64,000 nt of DNA, taken from NCBI GenBank assembly GCA_010405405.1, contig MU004238.1, positions 197,530-261,529 on the forward strand. The letters run 5' to 3'. The position numbers and the translations under genes were made by a program. Source of the stretch: Microthyrium microscopicum. Taxonomy: Eukaryota > Ascomycota > Dothideomycetes > Microthyriales > Microthyriaceae. Positions 44,209-55,580 of this stretch are shown in pieces (position 1 is the first letter of the stretch; each line of letters starts with the position of its first letter). Under the pieces are notes generated by a model. It searched no databases and was not told where the DNA came from. It saw only the letters and a list, made by a program, of their open reading frames with translations.

Positions 44209-45510
44209 ATGTTTGAGAACCTCTGCACCCTTCCGCTGACATCGGAGCTTTTTACGCAAGCAGTTCATCCAAATGAGCCTATCCTAGCAGTCGGACTCTC
44301 CTCCGGACATGTACAGTGCTTCCGCCTTCCATCTACAGAAGTCGACGACAGCAGCGATGGCACCAACGACTCGAGTCGTGGTCTGGGCCAAGTTGAGACA
44401 CAATGGCGGACTCGAAGACATAAAGTCAGTTGTCGCACGCTCACATTTGCTGGGGATGGCACAACTCTATACTCTGCCGGCGCAGACGGATTGGTAAAAG
44501 CTGCAAGTACGGAAACTGGCCAAGTGAGCGCGAAAATATCAATTCCCCTCCCAGAAGACCAGTAAGTTAGCATGAATAGCGATTGCGCCTCTTAGACTGA
44601 CAAAATTGTTAGACCGGACATGGACATTGATGCCGCCAGCCTCTTACACGTTCTATCCCCTCAAACACTTCTTCTTGCTACCGATTCCTCAGCCTTACAC
44701 ATATACGATCTACGGGCGCCCTCGAACATGTTCGCCTCTAACAAACCCGTATCAACATATTTTCCCCATGAAGATTACATATCGTCTCTTACACCACTAC
44801 CTCCGAGCGCAGCAAGCACTAGTGGCTTTCCGAAACAATGGGTGACTACAGGTGGTACATCGCTTTCAGTCACAGACATACGCAAGGGCGTGCTGGCTCG
44901 CAGTTCAGACCAAGACGATGAACTTAGCAGCTGTCTCTACGTTGGAGGCTTCAGCAAGCGTGGTAACAACGTCGGCGAGAAAATTGTGGTTGGTGATAGC
45001 AGTGGCGTGCTTACATTATGGGAGCGTGGTGTATGGGATGACCAGGATGAGCGAATCGTTCTAGATCGCGGTATAGATGGCCAAGGCGGTGAAAATGTTG
45101 AATGTCTGTCTGTTATACCAGCCGATATTACTGGCAGTAACAAAATGATTGCAGCAGGCATGGGCGGCGGACTCATTGCTTGTGTTCAGCTGGGAGCTAA
45201 TCAAGTCGTCGATGTATTTCGACATGACGAGATTGAAGCTGTTGTTGGCGTAGACTTTGATGTGTCCAACAGAATGATCAGTGGTGGCGGCCAAGTCGTC
45301 AAAATCTGGCAAGAAAAGTTGCCGGAAGACAACGACGACGCAGAAGAAGAGGCGGAGGTTACCAACGGTGCAAAACGCGACCTAAGTGAAGACGATAGCT
45401 CCGACGAGTCGAGCAGTGAATCAGAGAAAGAGAACAAGCAGAAGAAACGTCGGAAAATTCCTACCAAGAATGGAAATGGACATCTTGGCCTTTTCTCGGG
45501 ACTTGATTGA
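44209..45510 (+). CDS. JIP5: WD-repeat protein JIP5 (WDR55 family)
   Basis: Two exons (44209-44561, 44613-45510) give 416 residues. JIP5 is a nucleolar WD40 protein needed for 60S ribosome biogenesis. The start [21 protein letters not shown] is the conserved opening; an upstream in-frame ATG at 44173 is not conserved. Exon 1 carries [17 protein letters not shown] and [12 protein letters not shown]; the 51-base intron (GTAAGT...GTTAG) splits the codon of DQPDMDID. Exon 2 carries [63 protein letters not shown] and the C-terminal acidic then basic tail ([24 protein letters not shown]), typical of this family. A MITE sits in its promoter. Confidence 0.94.
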
Positions 45511-45810
45511 GTCGAAGTGCTGAATGATAGGATTGGTTTGCGAGCGATTTATTGACGGTATACCCCAAATCAAGGCGTTTCTCTTCTCGTCCCTATTCAT
45601 GAGGACCTTATGCTGTCCATCCGTAACCTTGGTTGGAACCTTGTCTTGTAGATGCACCGCCACAGGCTAGGATTAACCAAACACGAGATGCTCACCTGCA
45701 TTGCCTAGTGCCCTCAATTTGCATCTTGGCCAGGAATCTGACCGACTCTCATTATTCCCTACACTGACGATGATTTACAAGTGGATGAAAGAGACGGACT
45801 TACATCAACA

Positions 45811-46760
45811 ATGGAACCATACACCCAAATTGGACATGCAAGCGACCATATATCCCCATTCTTTAGCCTTCCAAGAGGTTTGTTAACTACTCACTCTTCT
45901 ATTGCTGAACTGACCAACAAGCAGAACTTCGAGATCGAATATACACACTGGTATTCCAGCAAGCTGAACGAGCTTCCAGTGCATTCCCTTACGTGCCCAA
46001 ATCATCCACACACAGCAAAAAGAGAAACAAAATTCACCTTGTGCCAATACCGCCAGTCAACGTCCCTGGAATACTTCTATGTAATCGACGCCTCTTCTCA
46101 GAGTGCTATCACGTTCTAGTCCTGACCAACTTTTTCGTTCTGGAGTACGATTGTCAACCTGTACAACTCTCACCTCAGATCGGCAGGGAGACTCTAGCCA
46201 TTGAGTACAAATTGCCGACAGGAACCATAGATGGAGATGTATTTCCTAAGCATTGTCTCGGATATGCTCTCAGGCTCTGTCCCAATCTGAACAAGCTTAT
46301 AATCAATTTCAAAGTCTTCCGGGCCATTTTACTTGAATTGGAGGAATCCTTTAGAGATCTGACGCCGCCGTTCAGCTGGCCCAAGTTTCTGACCATTCTA
46401 TTCTGTAATCAACAATGTCGTCTCATGGTGCGTGATGTATTCTTCGTAGGAGCCGGACTGCGAAATCTTACAATACCCGCAAACTTGGACTCCAGTCCCG
46501 ATGAATTTGGGATGGATACCGGCGAAGGCGACTGTATAATAACAAGAGACTTTCGCTCAGAGCTTCGCCTTTCCGAGACTGAAATGTTACAATGGATGCG
46601 GCAAGTGTGGATTGAATGTGTTCGAATGTTCAACAGTCATGAGAATCGCGGTGGCTTTCGAAGGTCCATTCAACTCAAAGGCGCCGAGATTGCAATTATG
46701 CACAGTGTGAATCATAACTTTTGGCGGCAGCCACGACGAACACTGACTGTTACATTCTGA
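45811..46760 (+). CDS. F-box-like (2EXR-type) hypothetical protein
   Basis: Two exons (45811-45877, 45925-46760) give 300 residues. The two parts lie in different frames; splicing at GTTTGT...AAGCAG joins them to FFSLPRELRDRIYTLVFQQ, the F-box-like LPxELRxxIY motif that opens many fungal expansion-family proteins, and FPYVPKSSTHSKK follows. Downstream: ILLCNRRLFSECYHVLVL (the typical second block, where relatives read L-L-x-x-N-R-Q-I), VLEYDCQPVQ, and a C-terminal region of beta-rich character. Start ATG at 45811; a GTG further up is not used. The weak donor GTTTGT is compensated by CTGAC/CCAAC before the acceptor. Function unknown; SCF adaptor or other role undecided. Confidence 0.75.
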
Positions 46761-47213
46761 TCTCTTACTACACGAGCCTCCTTCATACACGGATTTCACG
46801 CCTCGAGAGGAAAAAAAGAGAACTGCGTTTTAACTCTTTTGTTCTCAGGACTCTTCTCTCTTTTGAAAGCTTTGAAACAGTGGAGTTCTTTAGGCGGCTA
46901 GTCTAGTCCTGTTTGCTAGCCTCCAATGAGACCAAAAGTAATTGCCGTGTTTTCCGTTGGTGGGTTAGCATTCCCGAGTTCGCTTTGATTCTAACTGAAA
47001 GAGTCATGAAATACATCCTCATAATCGGCATCATGCATACTTTCGGGGCGTATATAAGAGGTTAGTTACTTCGGGAATAATCATTACCGTGCCTTCGATG
47101 CCCATCCCAAAGGATCTGAGAAGTTTAGATAATTCCAACAACTCTTGCCACTCACTCCGTTATGCATTATCTGGAAGTTCCTCTTCGTTAAAATTATTGG
47201 CCATCATATAGAC
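46761..47213. other. Intergenic: promoter of second DHA1 transporter
   Basis: About 450 bases. A TATATAAG box lies at 47051, 157-163 bases before the next ATG. No other feature. Confidence 0.5.
47051..47058 (+). promoter_or_regulatory. TATA box of the second MFS gene
   Basis: TATATAAG in the context ggggcgtatataagagg, 163 bases before the ATG at 47214. Right strand and plausible distance for a leader of about 130 bases. Confidence 0.55.
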
Positions 47214-49081
47214 ATGTCTTCACATACTAGCATCGAGGATGAGAAATATTCTAAGGGGGACTTGGGAAAATCACCACAGGATTTGACTGAAGACGTACCG
47301 AATATAGGCCACCCAATTGTCAATACAGCGACTACACCTCCAGCTCTGATCACAGAAATAGACAAAGGACTTATAGCTTGGGAATCTCAAGATGACCCCG
47401 AAAATCCATTGTAAGCGAGTTTGTGTAGTTCGTTCTCATGTATGCTAACATTGGCTAGAAAATGGCCAGCTCGCAAAAGACGGATCAACTTGACACTTAT
47501 AAGTCTAATCACATTCATCAGGTACGTCTTGGACTTACATCTTGAAAACATTCAGGGCTAACTTGCCGTTTCAAATAGTCCTCTTGGATCATCCATATTT
47601 GCGCCTGGAATTGGATATACCTTGGCAGACCTCCATGAGTCCTCTCAAGCAGTTGGCTCTCTTATGATCACGATCTTTTTGCTAGGCTATAGTATTGGGC
47701 CACTATTTCTAGCACCTCTAAGTGAAATGTATGGTCGATGGCCAGTCATTGTAGGGGCGTGCTGGTTCTTCAATGCCTTTCTGCTAGGGTGTAGTTTTGC
47801 TCAAAATATGCCTGGTTTGATCATCATGAGGTTTTTGGCTGGCACTGGAGGATCCGCTGTCATGGCAATTGCTCCCGCGATTGTTGCAGATATGTATCCC
47901 GTTGAGCGAAGGTCCTTCGCCATGGCCATCGTCCTTGTATGTTGTCCAAGAACGCCTAGCGATAGATCTTTTTGTGCTGACTGTTCATAGGTCGTCCAGT
48001 CTGTCAGCCCTGCTGGTAGGTTTGACTGATCTATTGATCTAGATGTGTAGCACTGATATTCTCATAGCTGGTCCAATTGCTGGTGGTTTTATTGCTCAAC
48101 AACTCAGCTGGAGATGGACATATTGGATCTTGCTCATTTTCAGCGCATTCATCACCACCCTCATAACCTTTTTTATGCACGAATGTTATGGCCCAGCGAT
48201 CTTAGAGCGTAAAACCCGCCGTCTGCGTAAAGAACTCAATCGCCCAGAGTTGAGATCCAAAATGGCCTTGCCCGTCACCAAATGGGGACTCTTGAAGCGC
48301 AGCTTATATCGACCTATGAAGCTGCTGACCCATTCGCCTGTTGTTATCCTCTTCAGCTTGTATGTGGCTTGCATTTATGGCATGCTATATCTTTGCTTAA
48401 CGACTGTATCCTTGATCTTCACAGACCAGTACGGATTTTCGATCGAGATAACAGGTCTCATCTACATCAGCTTCGCAGTCGGCATGGTCATATCACTTGG
48501 CTTTCTTATGAACACGCAAGACAAATCGGTCGCCAAACAACGGGTTCTCAACAATGGCGTCTTCGAACCAGAAATGCGACTGAAGAACCTGATTTATATC
48601 GTGGCATGGGTTGGACCGGCTCTCATAGTCTACGGCTGGACTGCTCAATACCACGTCCACTGGATTGTTCCTACCATTGCTCTGACATTCTTCGGGTTTG
48701 GTATGGTGGGAATATTCATGGGAACACAGACCTATGTGGTGGACTCATTTTCAGCGTATGCTGCCAGCGCTGTCGCAGCTGTGACCTGTGTGAGAAGCGG
48801 AGTTGGTACATTCTTGGTATGTTCTGCACTCACTGACGCAATATTTGGTAAAATTTGACTGACGTTAATCCACATCAAGCCTTTCGCTGGCCCACCTTTA
48901 TTTACAAAGCTTGGTGTCGGTTGGGGCAACACGGTTTTGGGTCTTATTGCCATTATGTTGACCCCGATGGTCTTAATATTCCGAAGGTATATTTCCACCT
49001 GCTTGTATGTGCGATGATTACTAACATCCTTATCTCAGATATGGAAAGACTATTCGCACCAGGTATCCAGTAGATTTATGA
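47214..49081 (+). CDS. MFS drug:H+ antiporter, DHA1 family
   Basis: Seven exons (47214-47410, 47459-47521, 47579-47936, 47991-48015, 48068-48816, 48880-48986, 49039-49081) give 513 residues; a 25-base exon 4 (VVQSVSPA) is included. Junctions NPL|KWPARKRR, FIS|PLGSSIFAPG, AIVL|VVQSV, SPA|AGPIAGGF, GTFL|PFAGPPL and FRR|YGKTIRTRYPVDL all keep frame. Typical of the fungal 14-exon-like efflux group: the motif-A loop LAPLSEMYGRWPVI, LAGTGGSAVMAIAPAIVADMYP, GGFIAQQLSWRWTYWI, then the central basic loop and six more helices. The cytosolic N-terminal tail (65 residues) is acidic and Ser/Thr-rich. Membrane exporter of small molecules; the specific substrate cannot be read. A TATA box suggests inducible expression. 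Confidence 0.93.
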
Positions 49082-49679
49082 GCGGGGAAGACTGCTCATA
49101 GACAATCCAAGCTTAGTCCAACCTTGAGCTGGTCAGCGCATCCCATATCAGAATGCTGCGATCCATGGCTAGGATCAGGATCCGGCGGTTCCAGCGCAAC
49201 TCACATTTGGCCCATAAGATTGCAAGCTTATGGTGGGCATACTCTGCTTCCTGGATGTTGCAATGGCATGCTGGAACATCACAAAAGTGCTCTCGTGGCA
49301 TTATATGCCTTGGTTATGAACAACATAGGGACCTACTGATCGAATCCTGAGAATGGGCACCCGATCATTGGTGTATCAAACATTCACCAAGGAATAGAGC
49401 ATACTCTGAAAGTGGACTACTGACTATAGATAAAGTCGAGCATAGAGGAATAGGTCAAAATGAAGGTTCTGCAAAACAGCACGTCGCGTCAAGGTTAACA
49501 TATCAAAGAGCAACCAAATACAATTTAAACCTAAGAAAATGACGTTGCAGGTGAAAGTGAAGAAATCTGTCAAAGAAAGCCACCCTATTGATACCCTGTT
49601 ATTTTACGACTGTTGGCGAAACACTCTGTAGACTCATATTGGTAATGGAAAAAGGAACTGTCAGTCCGAACTGGTCAAC
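49082..49679. other. Convergent 3' region
   Basis: About 600 bases between convergent genes. Short frames exist in all directions; none is convincing. Confidence 0.4.
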
Positions 49680-51064
49680 TTAGTCTCTATTGACTGGAGG
49701 ACCAACTGGTCGGTCTATGTCCAATTCATATAGAGGCGGCGAGCCTGGCTGGGAACTTGGGGTTGGAGAAAACCTGTGATCTGCTGAGATCTCCGACTGT
49801 CTTGACTGGTCTGAAAACATGTTTATAGGCTGGTAATCTGATGTTTGATTATACCCTCCCGGAGAATGTTGAGCTAGTGTAGGTGATGTATGTTGGGAAC
49901 CTATCTCTACTTTTTCGGGCGGTACAGAAATAGCTTCTGCTGCATACATGTAATTTCCCGGGTGAGCTAAAGTGGAGAAAGTCAGGCTATAGTATTGATC
50001 TAGGTTTCAAGGACTTACCTGCAGTTGCTGGGCTTTGATGATACTCGCTGATCTCGGCTGTTCTGCGTTTATGTCTTCTTCTCAAAACGAGAAAGACGGC
50101 AGTGACTAATAGTGCAAGAAATAGCAGAGGCCCAATTATCACGCCAGCCAAAGCTCCTGACGATAAATGGTGACCGGAGGGATTTGGACTAGGAGAAATT
50201 ATCGAGGCATTCTTTGGAGGGTTGTTCTGTGAGCTTATCCAGTCTAGCACAATTTTATCTGTTGACTGCCAGTGTATTACGATGGCATTCGCCCCTATAG
50301 ACGCTCCTTTGGTTACAAGCACAACATCGGTAGAAATTTGCGCAGCAAATCCGGCTGTGACAGAGCCGGCTATGGTTTGTGTAGTTCTCGGGACATAACG
50401 GTATTGTACAACAGTTGTCTGATATGCTTTCGTAGATGCAGGAACAGTTGTACCAGGTTGAGTCAGGGCGGTGGAAGGGCCGTCAATGAACGAAGAACAG
50501 CTTCCGGCGCCAAACAGATATCCACTAGAACAGCATCAGTTATGTACTCGTAGGGACTGTAAGATATTCATACGACGGACAGCAATTGCCCTGTGTAACT
50601 GTCACAACAGATCCCGTGCTCCCTGTTGTGCTTGATGTGGAACTTGCTAGATGGTAACCAAGTGGGCAGATTCCTGGCGAGTACTGAACCAAATCTCCCA
50701 AGTCGAAAAAGCGAGTAGGGAAACAATCTGTTCTGTCGGCATTGGGAAGATAAAACGTAGGAAAGTCCGTGGCTGTCTTGCTCAGTTGAACCCAGCTATA
50801 TGCATGCCAGGCTGAGAAACAATCAGAGGCTGGAGTAAAAGTAGTAGTCAGTGGTTGTGTTGACCAATATGTCGAAGTGAAGATCAGTGGTGTACTCGTA
50901 TATGTCGTAGAGCCGGTAGTCACCGTCGTGGGAGCGTAGTATGAACCGTATACAGTCAAGACAACGTCGGAACGAGCTATGAAGGGGTAATCATTGCCTA
51001 GCGGAACGGTCTCGGTAGTTTGGGTTGAGAACGTCCCATAATTTTGGAGCGTGTTGCTTGACAT
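49680..51064 (-). CDS. Single-pass membrane protein with Ser/Thr-rich ectodomain
   Basis: Three exons (51064-50574, 50524-50019, 49966-49680) give 427 residues. The ectodomain (1-285) is rich in Ser/Thr/Tyr with repeated TSTP/TTT motifs and about eight Cys (SDCFSAW, TDCFPTRFF, GICPLGYH, GNCCPSGYLFGAGSC). One transmembrane helix, GALAGVIIGPLLFLALLVTA at about 287-311, is followed by the stop-transfer RRRHKRR and a 115-residue cytosolic tail rich in Pro, Ser and Gln (SPTPSSQPGSPPLYELD). Glycosylated sensor-like proteins of fungi (WSC/MID2 style) have this layout, but no WSC domain is present, and there is no clear N-terminal signal peptide before the ectodomain, so the real start may be further upstream. 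Junctions CCPS|GYLFGAG and PATA|AHPGNY are in frame. Confidence 0.8.
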
Positions 51065-52029
51065 GCTTGGCTAGCTCCTGAAGGATATTCCCCGTTTTAT
51101 ACAAAATTGAAAATCTAATCCGAGGCGATCATGTCCATGAAGGGTTCTTGTGTGAGTTGAGATGAGGAAGTAGAATGGAAAACGATCTTGCCGTTTGAGC
51201 GGGGAAGAAGAAGTAGAAGGATTATTCGTAAATCTAGATCATTCAGCCTGATGAACTATCTTTGCCTCCGCTTCTAAGCCTCTTTCTTACTCGTCGTGCT
51301 TCCAAGCTACATGCATGCGAGGGACAAACAAGGTGCCATGCAGATGCGCGACAAAGAGATGGTGCATTTCCGACTTTTGAGCCAATAACCGAATATAATC
51401 AATCTTTTGTGCTGGCAGTTTTGATAGCAGATTACGGGCCTGAGATAGTGTCTCTGCCATTCAGCCTGATGCCAAGATCTTTGCTAAGTACTAAGCAAAG
51501 AGGACAAGAAGTCAAGCCGGCCTTCGGAGTTCAAGAGAGAAATATTTAATCGCTTCTTCACTCCATACAGCCTGTTAAGGTCGCATAATGCAGAGAACCA
51601 TTTCAGCCGCAGTTTTGGTTGTTGATTCGAGTCGAGCAATCTAATGGACTGTAGGGGCTTTCGGTTCCTGAATGATATTCAAGTAGGGAAACTGGTCAAG
51701 AGAGCAGCTGCATCATTTGATATTGTCGAAGCCAATCTCGAGGCGTGAAGCAACGAAATGGCGCAGGATCGGGACCGCAATCCTGCTCAGCCTAGCTCTT
51801 GCTTTTACATATCTCGCTGATCAGTTTTCAGTCCAGATATTAACTTTGCATGCGGGTAGATTATCACTTGTATGTTTTCTTCTTGATCTCCCATTGGTAT
51901 ATATTGTGTGTGAGGGAAGTTCGAGCTGTTGTAAGATTATCTCCATGTCGAGGAGCAGAATGTCGTTAAGAAGCATCGACCAATCACATTACAAGAGATA
52001 GGCTTTTTCTTCCTTGCAAAAACATAATA
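51065..52029. other. Intergenic, left of the transposon
   Basis: Nearly 1 kb of normal-composition DNA: the promoter of the membrane-protein gene and then the flank of the transposon. Frames at 51262 and 51717 look unsupported. The TA at 52028-52029 is the left target duplication. Confidence 0.5.
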
Positions 52030-52115
52030 CCTCTGGTGTGCATTCTATCCCCTAGACCCTAGTTTTTGACGCAGATTTTTACCTGCTTTAGCTCCACATC
52101 TAATTGGATCGAGAT
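52030..52115 (+). repeat. Left terminal inverted repeat
   Basis: The first 28 bases (cctctggtgtgcattct[a]tcccctaga) match the right end with one difference. After a short divergent part the match resumes (gacgcagattttta..., agctcc, attggat), so the repeat is about 85-90 bases with C-to-T style changes. Confidence 0.8.
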
Positions 52116-53064
52116 CTAGAACTAAAGAGCACGTTAGTATATAAATTTGTATATAATTAAACTATTAGATCCTCTAGTTTTATAGTCCTACTATTAGTCT
52201 CTAATCCTAAACCTTAAATATTAACGTTTTAGTATTATAATAAATAGTATATAAAATAATAAATCCTAATAATTTAGCTACTATTTTAAAGCCTAAAGAG
52301 AGCTTATTTTCTCTATCTTATAGTAATTACTATATAATTATTAGTATTAAATCTTATCTTTATTATCTTTAGTACCTATTATAATATCTAGAAAACGCTT
52401 AGTATTAGTAGATCTTAACTCTAACGTATCTCTATAATAAGAACTTTAACCTATAAAGAAGCTTACTATACTTATAGAATTAGCTTTAAGAATACCTATA
52501 GGCGTACCTATATAGATATTGCTAAAATTATACTAAAATAGGCCTAATCTTCTCTTCTAAGCTCTATCTAATTTACTACCTAAATCTCTACAAAATATAT
52601 TAATCTTAAAGTTGTTTTATACCTAAAATTCCTTATAGAGCACTTTATAAATAATAGTTCCTTACTCTTTAGTACTAAGTTAAGTAGTAGAGACGTAAGG
52701 GCCGTTATTTTAACTAATAGATAGTTCTTCTAATAATTCTATTAATTTAATTAGCTTATACCCTACTTTTTAAGTAAAGCTTTATTTAACAAAGTAGATA
52801 CTAACTAGTAAGAATAAATCTATACTAAACTGCTATAATTTTAAAGCCTTTAGTAGTATTAAAAATACGTAGAGACGTATAATTAAATAGTAAGATTAGA
52901 GAGCTAAAGAATAGTTCTATTTTATTAGTTCTAGCTTCTTAATTTAAATATTATTAAAGCTTTTTATTAAGAACACTATAAGAGATTCTAAGATAGTATA
53001 GGCTATTTAATCTAATCCTATATCTAAAGAATTATAAAATAAGCTTCTTAAAGTTTAATAAAAG

Positions 53065-54010
53065 GTATTAGAATATATAAAGAGAATTCGTATAGAGAAG
53101 CTAAAAATTAAGCCTATTTAGGATATATCTTAGTTAGTTAATAAAGTTAAATTAGGTCCTATAGCTTTAGGAATAGTAGAAGATCTTAAGAAGTTAAAGG
53201 AAGCTAAAGAAGCTACTTAAGACTTATAGGATACTGTTGCTAGCGCTTTAATTAAATTAAATAAGCTAAAGAACTTATATAAATAGTAGCTTAAGTTATT
53301 AGATAAATATACCTACTATAAGAAAAAATATCTAATAGCCTATAATAAGGGATACTACTTAATTCTAATATTAAATAATAAGTATATTCCTATTTTACTA
53401 GTAGTACTAATAGATTAAGTAGTAATAATAGCGAATAAACCTACTATCGTTATAAAATATTAACTACTACTAGAGATACTAACGCGTATTTTAAAGCTAA
53501 CGTTAAGTAATTAATTTAAGAAGAATATACACTTTTAACGATTAAATAAGAGTAGTAGTAGTAGTAATTTTAATAGTAATAACGTATATTTTGGCTTTAA
53601 ACTAAAGGAGATTTAGGCCGTTCTAGTAAAGAGTAGTACTATGGCGTTAGGACCTTTAGATATTAAAAATATTAATATTTTATCTACTATCTACGTTTTG
53701 CTACTACTACTATTAAAACTAATTAAATTTAATCCTAATAAAGAGATTAAGGACTTTAAGGACTAGATATTCCTACGTATTAGTATAAAGACGTTATAGA
53801 ATATTTAAATTGTACTACTATTAAAAGTATATTAAAGTAAGTATATAAGATTAGGTTAGGTAGTAGTAGTAGAAGATAATATCTTTATACGCGCGTTAAA
53901 ATACGTTAAGATAAACGCTATAGATTACTTTAAGCTATAGATTAGGAAATAGTATACTTAATATCTAGAATTAGAAAAAGAGAGAGGACGATAAGAAGCT
54001 TAGATTAAGA
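53065..54010 (+). pseudogene. Degraded coding relic of unknown identity inside the transposon
   Basis: From about 53065 one plus-strand frame reads as protein-like sequence for at least 95 codons (EYIKRIRIEKLKIKPI, LGPIALGIVEDLKKLKEAKE, LKLLDKYTYYKKKYLIAYN) broken by several TAG and TAA codons. Farther on, fragments such as FNPNKEIKDFKD suggest that the coding stretch continues. The stops lie where Gln or Trp codons would be hit by C-to-T or G-to-A change. I do not recognise the protein. It could be a second gene of the element or a nested insertion. Confidence 0.5.
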
Positions 54011-54169
54011 TAGATTAATTAAATATTATATATTAAAGTTATATAGATTTATTTTACTCTTTTTAAAGTATATTTTTGCTCTCTATACTATATTTAATTC
54101 CTAAAGACCTAAATTAAGATATTACTTAAAGAGCTATTTATACTCTTTTACGTCGTTCTAGATATAATT

Positions 54170-55080
54170 ATTTAATTAAATCTATTTCTTTAAATTACTA
54201 AATAGTTACTTAATTAGATTTAGATTAGGGCTATAAGGTAGTAGAAACAATAAGATTATACCTATAGCTTTAAAAAAAGGCTTTAGCTCTCTAGCCTTAT
54301 AAAAGAAAGCGTTATCTATAATTATAACGCTATTAGGCTAAGAGAATAGTAATATTTTCTTAATTAACTACTCTTTGTACTAAAAGGTAAATCTAGAACT
54401 ATTAGTATTATATTAATATAGATCTTAGTATAAAATACTATATATATTATATATAAGTAGTATATTTTATTACTTAGAGCTCTAAAGATATAAGAAGTTA
54501 ATATATTTAACTCTCTTTAAGCTCTAGCCTATTCTATATACTAGTAATCCTATTCTATAGCTAGATTTATTAATATAGATAAGTTAATTAAGATAGTATT
54601 TTAGGATTTCTTCTTAATATTTTTTATATTCGTATAAAGACTATTAAAGAGCTATTTTATAATACTATTTTTATTAGAAAAGATTAAATATTAATAAAAT
54701 AAAGGTATAGTAACGATACCCTCTTTTTAGTTTATTTTATACACTTTAGCGTGCGTCCTATCTTATAATAGCTAATAGAAACGTTAAAGATATCTTCTAG
54801 ATATTCTAATATTTTAAATTATATAGAATTAGGCTTTATCGTAAAATATTTAAGTAGTACTACTATTTTAGTATAATCTAATATAGGTACTTATTAAATA
54901 ACTCTAGGAATATTAAATAAAGTAGTAATTTTAAGCTTCCTATACTAATATAATACTATATTAGGATAGCATTTAGCTACTTTAGCAATCTAAGAAATAG
55001 AATACTTCTTAATAATTATATCTTAAACCTATTAGTATTATAATTAACTAATATATTTGTCTATATTTAACGATATATTA
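54170..55080 (-). pseudogene. Tc1/mariner DDE transposase relic
   Basis: Read on the minus strand. An N-terminal helix-turn-helix piece (IAKVAKCYPNIVLY and KLKITTLFN, about 54900-55013) is followed by PILDYTKIVVLLKYF. The catalytic end is clearest at 54212-54337: PNSVIIIDNA, then KARELKPFFKAIGI and LLFLLPYSPNLNLI, the DDE_3 'DNAxxH... PPYSPDLNPIE' signature. The second catalytic Asp is the D of IIIDNA; the PYSPN part shows where a Glu-containing end would follow. In the same frame TAG codons stand where Trp is expected (F-TAG-YKE-TAG, S-TAG-PNS), typical of RIP G-to-A on this strand. Not functional. Confidence 0.85.
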
Positions 55081-55239
55081 ATTAGTAGTAAGCACGCTTC
55101 AAAAGAGTAAGAACTAATAAAGTTACAACACTATAAAGATATTAAAGTTAGATATCTTAAAAATACGCCCCTAGTAAGAAGCTAGGACTAATAAGGCGCC
55201 CTATACCAAAATCTACATACTAACGTCCTCCACTATTCC

Positions 55240-55326
55240 AAGATCTATCCAATCAGCTACGGAGCTGAAACAGCAAAAATTTGCGTTCGATTCCATGCCT
55301 CTAGGGGACAGAATGCACACCAGAGG
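55240..55326 (-). repeat. Right terminal inverted repeat
   Basis: The reverse complement of this end reads cctctggtgtgcattctgtccc. This arm retains more G and C than the left arm, so RIP struck the two arms unequally or stopped near this boundary. Confidence 0.8.
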
Positions 55327-55580
55327 TACGGAATTTCCGCAGCTGGGGGGCATTCTAAACCACTGTGTGGGTCTTACCAGGGCTATTGTGGGACATCCGT
55401 AAGTGTGATGTGGGCGCATCAATGTCACAACATATTACTATCCTCGGCTGGGATACCACAAATCTTCCACGTCATGAATCACCGATAGAACATTGAATCA
55501 GAAAACATATTTCTTTCAGTAATCTCTGGATTAGATTTAATCTACCCGAACTACCTTCGTTTGTTCATAATTGCGCAGTG

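Larger units (their letters stand above)
52030..55326 (-). mobile_element. RIP-mutated Tc1/mariner-type DNA transposon (3.3 kb)
   Basis: The ends are inverted repeats of each other: left cctctggtgtgcattctat..., right ...acagaatgcacaccagagg. TA flanks both (52028-52029, 55327-55328), the Tc1/mariner target duplication. The interior is extremely AT-rich: in 52141-52200 only 13 of 60 bases are G or C. CpA and TpG are nearly absent while CpG remains in places, the dinucleotide bias left by RIP. A minus-strand transposase relic at about 54170-55080 carries a helix-turn-helix region and the DDE motif stretch PNSVIIIDNA...PYSPNLNLI. The left 1.9 kb (52100-54000) has a different, plus-strand coding-like frame with many stops. 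The element is dead. Confidence 0.85.

Noticed and set aside
51262-51549. A 95-codon plus-strand frame left of the transposon
   Set aside because: No motif, no signal peptide and no supported splice; likely chance.
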